From assembly GCF_017916365.1 (NCBI RefSeq), contig NZ_JAFMSU010000001.1, positions 1,827,028-1,891,027 on the forward strand: a stretch of 64,000 bases of DNA, read 5' to 3'. Origin of the DNA: Rufibacter roseolus. GTDB lineage: Bacteria > Bacteroidota > Bacteroidia > Cytophagales > Hymenobacteraceae. The notes beneath the pieces were generated by a model. That model made no database searches, was not told the origin of the DNA, and worked only from the letters and a program-made list of their open reading frames with translations. The translations under genes and the position numbers were made by a program. This document shows, piece by piece, positions 42,188-50,138 of the stretch. Positions within the stretch are counted from its first letter, which is position 1. The number at the start of each line of letters is the position of its first letter.

Positions 42188-43426
42188 TTAAAGGCTCATG
42201 CGCGTGATTTCCTTGGGATAGCACACGTAGTATTTCTCTACTTTCTTACTCAAAGCCTGAATATTGGGCAAGTCTGAGGCTTTGGCCACGTCCACCACCA
42301 GGCTTGCTTTTGTGAGCACGTTGATGTTCTCGCCGCCAGATTCATAAGCGTTGTTGCTGATCTTGCCTTCCACCACCATGTAGTGTGCCTCCTCTGGGGA
42401 AATGTTAAAGTGCTCCTGCGCCAGTTCGCGTACGCCCACCAGGAACTCTATGTCAAACGGGGTAGGGGAGAGCATGATCTTGAAGAGCTTCCGCTCCAGC
42501 ATGGAGGTTGACAGGTAACTCAGGATACTGTCGGGGTGTTCTGCCCAGGCTTTGATGGCGCTCCAGACATCGTAGTCATCCAGAGACACAAAGCGTTTCA
42601 TAATGCTGGGGTCCCGCTCAAAATCCAAAATGGAGAGGCTCTCGCGCAGGAAGAACTGCAGGTTGGGGCTAGCGGGTACGTGATCGCCGCGCCGGGTAAG
42701 TTCACGGGCACGTTGCATGATCTTCATTACCATCTGCTCGGCGCTGGTCACGGTCTTATGCATGTATACCTGCCAGTACATGAGGCGGCGGCTCACCAGG
42801 AAACTCTCAATAGAGTAAATGCCCTTTTCCTCCACCACTAGTTGGTCTTCATGCACATTCAGCATCTTCAACAGTCGGTCGGCGCCAATCTTACCTTCTG
42901 ATACACCCGTGTAGAAGCTGTCTCGGTTGAGGTAGTCTAGGCGGTCTACGTCCAGTTGGCTGGAAACCAGCTGGTGGAAGAAGTGCCGGTGGTAATTATC
43001 GGTGAAGATGTCAATGGCCAGTTGCAGGCGGCCGCCGAACTCCTGGTTCAAGAGTTCCATGAGGTGCAGCGAGATGCGTTCATGCGGCACCTGGTCAAAG
43101 ATGGCGGTCTCCAGCGCGTGCGAGAAAGGACCGTGGCCTACATCGTGCAGCAGAATGGCCGCCATGGAGGCTTCGCACTCTTTATCGGTAATGATGTTAT
43201 CTTTGCCGGCCAGGCTCTGCAGGGCTATGTTCATGAGGTGCATGGCGCCCAGGGCGTGATGGAAACGGGTATGCAAAGCCCCGGGGTATACAAACTCAGT
43301 CAACCCCAGCTGCTTTATCCGGCGCAGGCGCTGGAAATAGGGGTGTTGGATGATGTCAAACAGCAGGTCAGACGGAACTGTGATAAAGCCGTAAACCGGA
43401 TCGTTAAAGATTTTTTTCTTATTCAA
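42188..43426 (-). CDS. HD-domain phosphohydrolase
   Basis: 412 residues. It starts KIFNDPVYGFITVPSDLLFD, then YPGALHTRFHHALGAMHLMN and AAILLHDVGHGPFSHALE, which give the H...HD...D metal site near the N-terminus. DVDRLDYLNRDSFYTGVSEG matches the dGTPase/SamHD1-like subgroup of HD hydrolases. Family knowledge: these enzymes hydrolyse nucleotides, often dNTPs, but the substrate of this Bacteroidota branch is not established. It is divergent from porX across 144 bases. In many Bacteroidota I recall it directly upstream of lpxD; here about 31.6 kb separate them. Confidence 0.88.
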   Translation of the reverse strand: MNKKKIFNDPVYGFITVPSDLLFDIIQHPYFQRLRRIKQLGLTEFVYPGALHTRFHHALGAMHLMNIALQSLAGKDNIITDKECEASMAAILLHDVGHGPFSHALETAIFDQVPHERISLHLMELLNQEFGGRLQLAIDIFTDNYHRHFFHQLVSSQLDVDRLDYLNRDSFYTGVSEGKIGADRLLKMLNVHEDQLVVEEKGIYSIESFLVSRRLMYWQVYMHKTVTSAEQMVMKIMQRARELTRRGDHVPASPNLQFFLRESLSILDFERDPSIMKRFVSLDDYDVWSAIKAWAEHPDSILSYLSTSMLERKLFKIMLSPTPFDIEFLVGVRELAQEHFNISPEEAHYMVVEGKISNNAYESGGENINVLTKASLVVDVAKASDLPNIQALSKKVEKYYVCYPKEITRMSL

Positions 43427-43570
43427 GATAACTTAGTTCTTGTAGTGTCCGTTGTCGGTAAATGTAGCATTATGTAAATTCTACGGAAAGTGGCCTGGAA
43501 AGGCGAATTTTCCGGAAGAGCCGCTGGATGCGCAAGCCTAAACACAAGCTATGAAAACCAATAACTAGCC

Positions 43571-45133
43571 ATGCAAAGATATACTATTTTGTGGGCGGAC
43601 GACGAGATTGACCTTCTCAAGCCCCATATTCTCTTCTTACAGGAGAGAGGTTACGACATTACTCCCGTGAACAGCGGAGCCGATGCCGTGGAGAAGGTGC
43701 AGGAACAAACCTATGACCTTGTTTTTCTGGATGAGAACATGCCTGGCCTGAGTGGTCTGGAGGCCCTGGGTGAGATCAAAGCCGCGCGGCCCACACTGCC
43801 GGTGGTCATGATCACCAAGAGCGAGGAAGAGCACATCATGGAAGAGGCCATCGGGTCTAAAATCGCCGATTACCTCATCAAGCCTATCAACCCCAACCAG
43901 ATCCTGCTTTCCGCGAAGAAGATCCTGGACAACCGCCGCCTGGTGGAGGAAAGAACCAATAGCTCCTACCAGCGCGATTTCCGCACGCTGGGGATGGCCT
44001 TTGGTGAGCGCCTGAGTTACCAGGAGTGGGCCGATGTTTACAAGAAACTGGTGTACTGGGAACTGGAGATCGCAGATACCGCGGGCAAAAGTATGGCCGA
44101 GGTCATCAACATGCAGAAAGACGAGGCCAACACCAACTTCGCCAAGTTCATCATGGACAACTACGAGGAGTGGGTGAACGATGAGACCGATGAGATTCCG
44201 CTCATGAGCCACCGCATCTTCAAGGAGCGCGTGTTCCCCATGATGAAGGAGAGCGACACCCCGGTGTACTTTGTCTTGATAGACAACCTGCGCTATGACC
44301 AGTGGAAGGTGCTGGAGCCCATCATCACTGATTATTTCAACGTGGAGCATGAGGAGATGTATTACTCTATTCTGCCTACCACCACGGCCTACGCCCGTAA
44401 CGCCATCTTCTCCGGCATGCTGCCCGCTGATATCGCCAAGCGTTACCCCAACCTGTGGGTTTCTGACGATGAGGAGGAAGGCAAGAACCTGCACGAAGAG
44501 GATTTCCTGCAGATCCAGTTCCAGCAGAATAAGGTGAATGACAAGTTCAGTTACCACAAAATCACGAACAACACAGCAGGGAAAGAACTTCTGTCAAAGT
44601 TCAGCAACCTGGACAATAACAAGCTCAACGTGATTGTCTACAACTTCGTGGACATGCTCTCCCACGCCCGTACCGATATGCAGATGATCAGGGAACTGGC
44701 CGCAGATGAAGCCGCTTACCGGTCGCTCACCCGGTCCTGGTTCCTGCACTCGCCGCTGTTTGACACGCTCAAAGCCATCGCCGATAAGAAAGGCCGCCTC
44801 ATCATCACTACTGACCACGGTACCGTGCGCGTGAAAAAGCCGTTCAAGATTGTGGGCGACCGCAACACCAACACCAACCTGCGCTACAAGCACGGCAAGA
44901 ACCTGGGCTTCACCGAGAAGGATGTACTGGTATGCCGCAAGCCGGAGCGTTTCCACCTGCCCAAAAGCAACGTGTCCACGGCCTACGTCTTCGCTATGAA
45001 CGATGACTTCTTTGCCTACCCTAACAACTACAACTACTACGTGAACCACTACAAAGACACTTTCCAGCACGGCGGGGTGTCTTTAGAGGAGACCATCATT
45101 CCATTTATAACGCTTTCTCCTAAAAATGCCTGA
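43571..45133 (+). CDS. porX: PorX-type response regulator with PglZ/alkaline-phosphatase-like domain
   Basis: 520 residues. The receiver domain (1-120) has the acidic pocket WADDEID, phosphorylated D54 in LVFLDENMPGLSG, and the Lys in DYLIKPINP. A helical linker (about 125-205) leads to the PglZ domain (about 210-520), with the metal-site motifs VYFVLIDNLRYDQWK, the Thr cluster T270-T272 in SILPTTTAYARNAIFSG, IVYNFVDMLSHAR and IITTDHGTVRVKKP. In Porphyromonas and Flavobacterium PorX, with the kinase PorY, controls the type IX secretion system, and its C-terminal domain acts as a phosphodiesterase. No PorY or T9SS structural gene lies in this window. It is the first gene of porX - tsaE - ald, with an eight-base overlap to tsaE. 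Confidence 0.94.
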   Translation: MQRYTILWADDEIDLLKPHILFLQERGYDITPVNSGADAVEKVQEQTYDLVFLDENMPGLSGLEALGEIKAARPTLPVVMITKSEEEHIMEEAIGSKIADYLIKPINPNQILLSAKKILDNRRLVEERTNSSYQRDFRTLGMAFGERLSYQEWADVYKKLVYWELEIADTAGKSMAEVINMQKDEANTNFAKFIMDNYEEWVNDETDEIPLMSHRIFKERVFPMMKESDTPVYFVLIDNLRYDQWKVLEPIITDYFNVEHEEMYYSILPTTTAYARNAIFSGMLPADIAKRYPNLWVSDDEEEGKNLHEEDFLQIQFQQNKVNDKFSYHKITNNTAGKELLSKFSNLDNNKLNVIVYNFVDMLSHARTDMQMIRELAADEAAYRSLTRSWFLHSPLFDTLKAIADKKGRLIITTDHGTVRVKKPFKIVGDRNTNTNLRYKHGKNLGFTEKDVLVCRKPERFHLPKSNVSTAYVFAMNDDFFAYPNNYNYYVNHYKDTFQHGGVSLEETIIPFITLSPKNA

Positions 45134-45602
45134 GCCAGCAGCGCGCCAGAAAACTATTAATATTCTCACAAAAGCGGATTTACCCCGGGCCGCCGCCGAA
45201 TTATTGTCATTTATCGGACAAAAAAAGATAATTTTGTTTGAGGGTGACATGGCGGCCGGTAAAACCACCTTTATCAAGGCGATATGCGCCCAGAAAGGAG
45301 TCCGGGAGCCGGTCAGCAGCCCCACGTTTTCCCTCGTGAATGAGTACGAGGCAGCCGATGGGGAACTCATTTACCATTTTGATTTTTATAGGATCGAAAA
45401 CGAGGCCGAGGCATTGGACATCGGGGCGCTGGAGTACTTCAGCTCCGGGCATCTATGCCTCATTGAGTGGCCGTCTAAGGTAACTGACCTGTTGCCCCAG
45501 GAGGGGGTGGAGGTAACCATTGCAACCGGAGAAGCCGAAGAGGCGCGTATTATTAGTTTGAGAGTATATGATGGAGGAAATGACGGAGAAGACCGGGTTT
45601 GA
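45126..45602 (+). CDS. tsaE: tRNA threonylcarbamoyladenosine biosynthesis ATPase TsaE
   Basis: 158 residues. The P-loop is GDMAAGKTTFIK (about 40-51), followed by VSSPTFSLVNEYEA and the switch-like IYHFDFYRIENEAEALDIG, both diagnostic of TsaE. LCLIEWPSKVTDLLP closes the conserved region. TsaE is the ATPase that resets the TsaBD complex during t6A37 modification of ANN-decoding tRNAs; it is essential in most bacteria. The start codon overlaps the end of porX, and its 3' end overlaps the alanine dehydrogenase start by 35 bases, so the three genes are translated from one message. Confidence 0.95.
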   Translation: MPEPAARQKTINILTKADLPRAAAELLSFIGQKKIILFEGDMAAGKTTFIKAICAQKGVREPVSSPTFSLVNEYEAADGELIYHFDFYRIENEAEALDIGALEYFSSGHLCLIEWPSKVTDLLPQEGVEVTIATGEAEEARIISLRVYDGGNDGEDRV

Positions 45603-46806
45603 GGCCCTGACCAAGGCTACGGCCCGTGGTCTCATGCCCAAAGAGTCCATGCTGGCGATAGAAACCCGCAAGCGGAATCTTTTTATTGGTATCCCCAAGG
45701 AGTCTTCTTTACAGGAAAACCGTATCGGGCTTACCCCGGAGGCGGTAAAGCAGCTGACAGACCACGGCCACGAGGTATGGATTGAATCTGGGGCCGGCGC
45801 TCCCTCCAAATACTCAGACCACGAGTTCTCAGAGGCCGGCGGGCTCATCGTGTACTCCACCAAAGAAGTCTACGAAGCTGATATCCTGCTCAAGATCGCG
45901 CCGCCCACCTTAGCAGAGATGGATTACTTCAAACCGGGCCAAACTCTTATTTCGGCGCTGCAGATAGGTTCTCTCACCTCTGAATACATCAACGCGCTGG
46001 CCCGCAAGAAAATCAACGCCATCTCTTTTGAGCTGCTCAAAGACAAATCAGATACCAAACCCGTGGTGCGGGCCATGAGCGAGATTGCCGGCAGCACCGT
46101 CATGCTGATCGCAGCCGAGTACCTGAGCAGCAGCAATGAGGGCAAAGGCGTGATTCTGGGCGGCATCACCGGCGTGCCGCCTTCCAAAGTAGTGATTATT
46201 GGGGCCGGAACCGTGGCCGAGTACGCCACCCGCGCCGCCCTGGGTCTGGGTGCCGAGGTAAAGGTGTTCGACGATCATCTGTATAAACTGCGCCGCCTGA
46301 AACAAAACGTAGGCACCCAGCTGTTCACCTCCACCTTGGACCATACCATCCTCCACAAAGAAATCCAGGATGCCGATGTAGTCATTGGAGCCGCCATTGC
46401 CGAGGATGGTCAGGTGCCCTGCATGATCTCTGAGGATGTGGTAGCCAAGATGAACCCTGGCTCCGTGATCATTGACGTGAGCATTGACGAAGGCGGCTGC
46501 TTTGAAACCTCTGAGATGACTACCCACAAGCGGCCGGTATACCGGAAGTATGACGTGATCCATTACTGCGTACCCAATATTCCGTCCCGGGTGCCCCGCA
46601 CCGCCACCAAAGCCCTGAGCAACATTTTCACGCCCATGTTCCTGGAGATCTCCAAATACGGCGGCGTAAATGAAGCCCTCTTCACCCACGAGCATTACCG
46701 TAGCGGCGTCTACATCTACAAAGGCAGCCTCACCAACGCTTCCATCGCGAAGAAATTCAACATGCGCTACAAAGAACTAAGCCTGATGATTGCCGTGCGC
46801 AATTAG
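45568..46806 (+). CDS. ald: Alanine dehydrogenase
   Basis: 412 residues. The catalytic N-terminal domain has GIPKESSLQENRIGLTP with the substrate-binding residues, and EVWIESGAGAPSKYSDHEF. The NAD-binding Rossmann part has VVIIGAGTVAEYATRAALGL and GSVIIDVSIDEGGCFET. The reaction is reversible oxidative deamination of L-alanine to pyruvate and ammonia. The start at 45568 lies inside tsaE, a 35-base overlap. I keep it because the residues before GIPKE (FEALTKATARGLMPKESML) look like the N-terminal extension of Bacteroidota relatives; an ATG at 45634 is the main alternative. It is the last gene of the porX operon. Confidence 0.92.
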   Translation: MMEEMTEKTGFEALTKATARGLMPKESMLAIETRKRNLFIGIPKESSLQENRIGLTPEAVKQLTDHGHEVWIESGAGAPSKYSDHEFSEAGGLIVYSTKEVYEADILLKIAPPTLAEMDYFKPGQTLISALQIGSLTSEYINALARKKINAISFELLKDKSDTKPVVRAMSEIAGSTVMLIAAEYLSSSNEGKGVILGGITGVPPSKVVIIGAGTVAEYATRAALGLGAEVKVFDDHLYKLRRLKQNVGTQLFTSTLDHTILHKEIQDADVVIGAAIAEDGQVPCMISEDVVAKMNPGSVIIDVSIDEGGCFETSEMTTHKRPVYRKYDVIHYCVPNIPSRVPRTATKALSNIFTPMFLEISKYGGVNEALFTHEHYRSGVYIYKGSLTNASIAKKFNMRYKELSLMIAVRN

Positions 46807-46845
46807 TCCATCAGTACTTGAATTAGCCGCAGGTATTTATAACCG

Positions 46846-46895
46846 AAAAGCTGTTTTAGGCCTCCTTTCTTGAAAAGGTGCTTAAAACAGCTTTT
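46846..46895. repeat. P40 intergenic palindrome (extended copy)
   Basis: Outer arms AAAAGCTGTTTTAGGC and GCTTAAAACAGCTTTT with an inner CCTTTCTTGAAAAGG hairpin. It is 40 bases past the ald stop and may serve as its terminator. Confidence 0.75.
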
Positions 46896-46923
46896 TGCTT
46901 TTATGGTATTAACATGTAGAAAA

Positions 46924-47108
46924 TGTAGGGGCAATCCCTTGTGGTTGCCCTTTTGTTTGCCAACACAAAATAGGTTATTGGAAATAACCCAACAACGAAA
47001 CACGCATTCCGTCCCCCTTTGAAGGGGGTAGGGGGATGACAAAGACGCTGGAAGAACCGCTCTACTCTTGACACGGATAAAGGGCAACCACAAGTGATGG
47101 CCCCTACA
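46924..47108. repeat. Inverted-repeat element, copy B (GGGCAATC type)
   Basis: Ends TGTAGGGGCAATCCCTTGTG and GTGATGGCCCCTACA are inverted copies over about 27 bases. The interior has CCCCCTTTGAAGGGGG and GTAGGGGGATGAC, the reverse complement of the core of copy A at 6439-6671. The two copies therefore carry the same core in opposite orientation. Confidence 0.7.
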
Positions 47109-47138
47109 TTGATCAGATACCGTCTGCCTCATACCGTG

Positions 47139-47160
47139 GAGACAAGGCGTGCCTTGTCTC
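47139..47160. repeat. Short perfect palindrome
   Basis: GAGACAAGGC and GCCTTGTCTC are exact inverses around GT. It is distinct in sequence from P40 and from the GGGCAATC element beside it. Confidence 0.65.
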
Positions 47161-47219
47161 TACAATGAATATTTCTCTCATCCTTGCAATGCCGCGTTCA
47201 GCAAGATTTGAGCTAAAGA

Positions 47220-47258
47220 CGTTTTAAGCCTGTTTTTGGATAATTAGCAGCAAAACAG
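47220..47258. repeat. P40 intergenic palindrome (degenerate copy)
   Basis: CGTTTTAAGCCTGTTTTTGG / ATAATTAGCAGCAAAACAG, ending two bases before the flavin reductase stop on the minus strand. Confidence 0.5.
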
Positions 47259-47260
47259 AA

Positions 47261-48172
47261 TTAGGAGTTTCCCTTTGAGGAAAGAGTCAAAAGTGCTTTC
47301 CAGGCTTCTGTTACCCGGCCTTCTTCCAGGAACTGTTGGGCTAAAAGATGGATTTGGCGTTCTGCCTCTGGCGGGTTGTTTTGGTGCTTGTGGAGCAGGT
47401 AAGCGTAAAGGGGATCTTTGGTGAAAGCTTGTACTTCTTCTTGTGTGGGTAGGGAAGAGGTGTTGCCAAGCCGGGCGAGGTTGTTGCCGGTGAGTACGGG
47501 GCTTTGCCGAATGTGGACGGGCAATTGGTCTATGCCAATGCCCTGGTTCTGCAACGGTTTGGGCAGCTCAAACAGGCAATCTCCCTGCGCCCGGAGATAC
47601 CAGTTGCCGCCCAGGCGAGCCACGGCATCCAGTTTGAATGGATCAATGGTTTTGCCATCGGCGCCGATCACTTCCTCTTGTACGTGCAGGAGAACGGCTT
47701 CGCAGATTACCAGGTTGGCAGCCCCGCCTTTATCTCCAATTGGTTTTACCTCCAGCACTTTGCATTCAAAGGCGGCAGGAGTCTCGGCTACGCGGGGCGG
47801 TTTTACCATAGTGGAGGCCACGGGAGTAAGGCCAGACTTCACGAACTCATCCACGCCCTTGTCATACTCTGTGCTGGCCAAAGACATCTGCTCTACAATA
47901 GCGTAATTCCCGATGTTGATGACCACTTCGCCCGTTTCCAGCACATTGTCCAGCGTATGTTTGCCGGTGTTGTCCCGTACCCGGCGGGCGGGCGAGAAAA
48001 TAAGAATCGGCGGATTAGACCCAAAGCAGTTGAAAAAGCTAAAAGGGCTCAGGTTCACGTTCCCTTCTTTGTCTACCGTGCTGGCAAAAGCAATAGGCCG
48101 CGGCGCAATAGCCCCCAGCATGAGACTATGGAATTCACCGGTAGATATTTCTTTGGGGTCAAAAGTTCTCAA
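47261..48172 (-). CDS. Flavin reductase-family (FMN-binding split-barrel) protein
   Basis: 303 residues. The split-barrel domain covers about 1-200: GAIAPRPIAFASTVDKEGNV, then NLSPFSFFNCFGSNPPILIF and DNTGKHTLDNVLETGEVVIN. These are the FMN-contacting blocks of the flavin reductase / DIM6-NTAB family. About 100 further residues (QSPVLTGNNLARLGNTSSLP and a helical tail) form an extension seen in Bacteroidota members. It probably binds FMN and transfers electrons to a partner; the partner is unknown. It is upstream of no clear operon partner; the fumarylacetoacetase gene lies 240 bases away on the same strand with a repeat element between them. Confidence 0.87.
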   Translation of the reverse strand: MRTFDPKEISTGEFHSLMLGAIAPRPIAFASTVDKEGNVNLSPFSFFNCFGSNPPILIFSPARRVRDNTGKHTLDNVLETGEVVINIGNYAIVEQMSLASTEYDKGVDEFVKSGLTPVASTMVKPPRVAETPAAFECKVLEVKPIGDKGGAANLVICEAVLLHVQEEVIGADGKTIDPFKLDAVARLGGNWYLRAQGDCLFELPKPLQNQGIGIDQLPVHIRQSPVLTGNNLARLGNTSSLPTQEEVQAFTKDPLYAYLLHKHQNNPPEAERQIHLLAQQFLEEGRVTEAWKALLTLSSKGNS

Positions 48173-48232
48173 GGCAGATTTGGAGATTTGAAGATGAGGA
48201 GTTTTGAAGATGTGGAGATTGCTTCCCTTTTT

Positions 48233-48397
48233 GTCATCCTGGAAGGATCTTGTGGGCGAATTAGAAAAGCGGCCTTTATTGCGTTGATCATCAAGCAGCC
48301 ATAACAGAGCTTATGAAGATTTATGCCTGGATGTTTCTGACTTTACATCTGCACATGCCTTATTGCCGTTCGCTCACAAGGTCCTTTCAGGATGACA
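48233..48397. repeat. Inverted-repeat element (GTCATCCTG type), copy A
   Basis: TGTCATCCTGGAAGGATCTT, then GTGGGCGAA, at the left is answered by TTCGCTCACAAGGTCCTTTC, then AGGATGACA, at the right. About 110 bases lie between. It fills the gap between the flavin reductase and fumarylacetoacetase genes. A second copy with the same ends is at 62847-62935. Confidence 0.7.
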
Positions 48398-48414
48398 GGA
48401 GGAGGGTGCCTCAT

Positions 48415-49692
48415 CTAAATAGCAGGTAGAATCTGGGTGCGTACTTCGCCGAAACCTACCCTGATGCCGTTTTTCTCGGCGTAGCCGCGCATGGTGATGA
48501 TGTCGCCGTCGTGGAGGAACTTGCGTTCTGAGCCATTGGGCAGGTGGAGGGGTTGCGTGCCGCGCCAGGTCAGTTCCAGCATGGAGCCGTAGGAGTCTGG
48601 GGTAGGACCGCTGATGGTACCGGAGGCGTATAGGTCGCCCACTTCCAGGTTGCAGCCATTGATGGTGTGGTGTGCCAGCTGCTGGTTCATGTTCCAGTAC
48701 ATGTGTTTGAAGTTAGACCGGCAGATCACGGTTTCTTCTGGCAGGCTGGGTGCCTGTAAGGTTACCTCCAGGTTGATGTCCAGGTTCTTGTGGCCGCTGT
48801 ACTCCAGATAGGGCAGTACCCTGGGCTCCTGCACCGGTCCCGCTACCCTGAAAGGCTCCAGCGCATCTAGGGTCACTACCCAGGGCGAGATGGAAGACGC
48901 GAAGTTCTTGGCTAGAAATGGCCCCAGCGGCACGTATTCCCAAGCCTGAATGTCTCTGGCCGACCAGTCATTGAACAAAACCAGCCCGAAAATATATTCC
49001 TCCGCCTCTAAGGTGGTGAGGGAAGTGCCTAACTCGGTGGGCTGACCCGTGATAAAGGCTACCTCTAACTCAAAATCCAGCTGTTTGGTGGGCCCGAAGA
49101 CCGGAAAATCGGCATCGGCGGGTTTGGTCTGTCCTTTGGGCCTTCTGATAGGCACGCCGGAAGGCACAATGGAAGATGCGCGGCCGTGATAACCCACCGG
49201 CAGGTGTTTCCAGTTGGGCAGCAGGGCGTTGGCCGGGTCCCGGAACATGGAGCCCACGTTGGTGGCGTGTTCCATGCTGGAGTAGAAATCTGTGTAGTTG
49301 GGCACCCGCACGGGCATGAGCATCTGCACGTCTTTCTGCTTCAGGAGGCACTCGGCCATGAGGACGCGGTTGTCCCTGATCTCGGGGTTGTCGTTGCGGA
49401 GCAGTTCTGAGATGCGGCCGCGTACCTGCCGCCAGATGGTGCGGCCCAGCGCCATGAAGTCATTGAGGTACGGCCGGTGGAACACGGTAGGGTCTTCCAC
49501 GTCCAGCATGTCAAAAAGGCCGTGCTGCGTGAGCACGTACACGTCCAGTACATACTCGCCAATGGCCACGCCTACCCTGGGGTCCCGGTCCTGTGCCTCA
49601 AAAATCCCGAAGGGCAGGTTCTGAATCTGGAAATCACTGTTAGGGGCAATCTGAATCCAGGAGTGCAGCGAGGGGTCATTGGCGGTTAGCAT
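48415..49692 (-). CDS. fahA: Fumarylacetoacetase
   Basis: 425 residues, normal for the bacterial enzyme. It hydrolyses fumarylacetoacetate to fumarate and acetoacetate in the last step of tyrosine and homogentisate breakdown. The N-terminal SH3-like domain (FGIFEAQDRDPRVGVAIGEY) precedes the catalytic domain. The metal-binding residues are in NYTDFYSSMEHATNVGSMFR, LDFELEVAFITG and LFNDWSARDIQAWEYVPLGP, and WNMNQQLAHHTINGCNLEVG is the further substrate-side block. All the key acidic residues are present. No other tyrosine-degradation gene is adjacent, so the gene is expressed alone here. Confidence 0.95.
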   Translation of the reverse strand: MLTANDPSLHSWIQIAPNSDFQIQNLPFGIFEAQDRDPRVGVAIGEYVLDVYVLTQHGLFDMLDVEDPTVFHRPYLNDFMALGRTIWRQVRGRISELLRNDNPEIRDNRVLMAECLLKQKDVQMLMPVRVPNYTDFYSSMEHATNVGSMFRDPANALLPNWKHLPVGYHGRASSIVPSGVPIRRPKGQTKPADADFPVFGPTKQLDFELEVAFITGQPTELGTSLTTLEAEEYIFGLVLFNDWSARDIQAWEYVPLGPFLAKNFASSISPWVVTLDALEPFRVAGPVQEPRVLPYLEYSGHKNLDINLEVTLQAPSLPEETVICRSNFKHMYWNMNQQLAHHTINGCNLEVGDLYASGTISGPTPDSYGSMLELTWRGTQPLHLPNGSERKFLHDGDIITMRGYAEKNGIRVGFGEVRTQILPAI

Positions 49693-49796
49693 GGTGGTAG
49701 GGAACGGTGGTCAGGCAAAGATAAAAAGTCTGGGAGAAAAGGGAAGAGGCTTTCTCTTTTTGCCTCAGTTTACGCACAATAGCCCCAAAACAAAAA

Positions 49797-49840
49797 GCCC
49801 GCCGGGTACAGACGTCAAAAAACATCTGTACCCGGCGGGC
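49797..49840 (-). terminator. Rho-independent terminator
   Basis: GCCCGCCGGGTACAGA and TCTGTACCCGGCGGGC are exact 16-base inverted copies with a 12-base loop. On the minus strand a T run follows, so it ends the mrp - nifU transcript. Confidence 0.88.
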
Positions 49841-49864
49841 CTGTATCTGGTAAAAGCGGTTTGC

Positions 49865-50134
49865 CTAAACGTCCATGGGGGTGAGGTTCACGGCCTGGAT
49901 GCCTTTGATCTCTGGCACGGCGCGCATGATGGCTTGCTCAATGCCGCCCTTGAAGGTCATGGCAGACATAGGGCAGGAGCCGCAGGCACCCATCAGTTCC
50001 AGCACCACCACCCGTTCTTCCGTGATGTCCAGGACTTTCACATCGCCTCCGTCTGTTTTCAGGTACGGGCGAATGGAGTCCAGGGCCAGCTCTACCTGCT
50101 GGATTAAAATCTCTTTTAATGCGATCTCTGCCAT
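49865..50134 (-). CDS. NifU C-terminal domain-like Fe-S scaffold protein
   Basis: 89 residues, a single NifU/Nfu-like domain. The characteristic pattern is LALDSIRPYLKTDGGDVKVL followed by the CxxC at C51 and C54 (LELMGACGSCPMSAMTFKGG). The two cysteines hold a transient Fe-S cluster for transfer to target proteins. The gene starts four bases after the mrp stop, so both are probably co-transcribed for iron-sulfur cluster handling. Ends at a strong terminator. Confidence 0.93.
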   Translation of the reverse strand: MAEIALKEILIQQVELALDSIRPYLKTDGGDVKVLDITEERVVVLELMGACGSCPMSAMTFKGGIEQAIMRAVPEIKGIQAVNLTPMDV

Positions 50135-50138
50135 TATC

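Larger units (their letters stand above)
46807..47260. other. Repeat-filled intergenic region between ald and the flavin reductase
   Basis: 454 bases between convergent genes, made almost entirely of repeats: a P40 copy (46846-46895), an inverted-repeat element (46924-47108), a GAGACAAGGC / GCCTTGTCTC palindrome (47139-47160) and a further P40 copy (47220-47258). No gene seen. Confidence 0.75.

Noticed and set aside
43571-45133. PglZ domain as part of a BREX phage-defence system
   Set aside because: The receiver domain in front of PglZ is the PorX arrangement, and no BREX methyltransferase, BrxC or BrxL-like gene is nearby.
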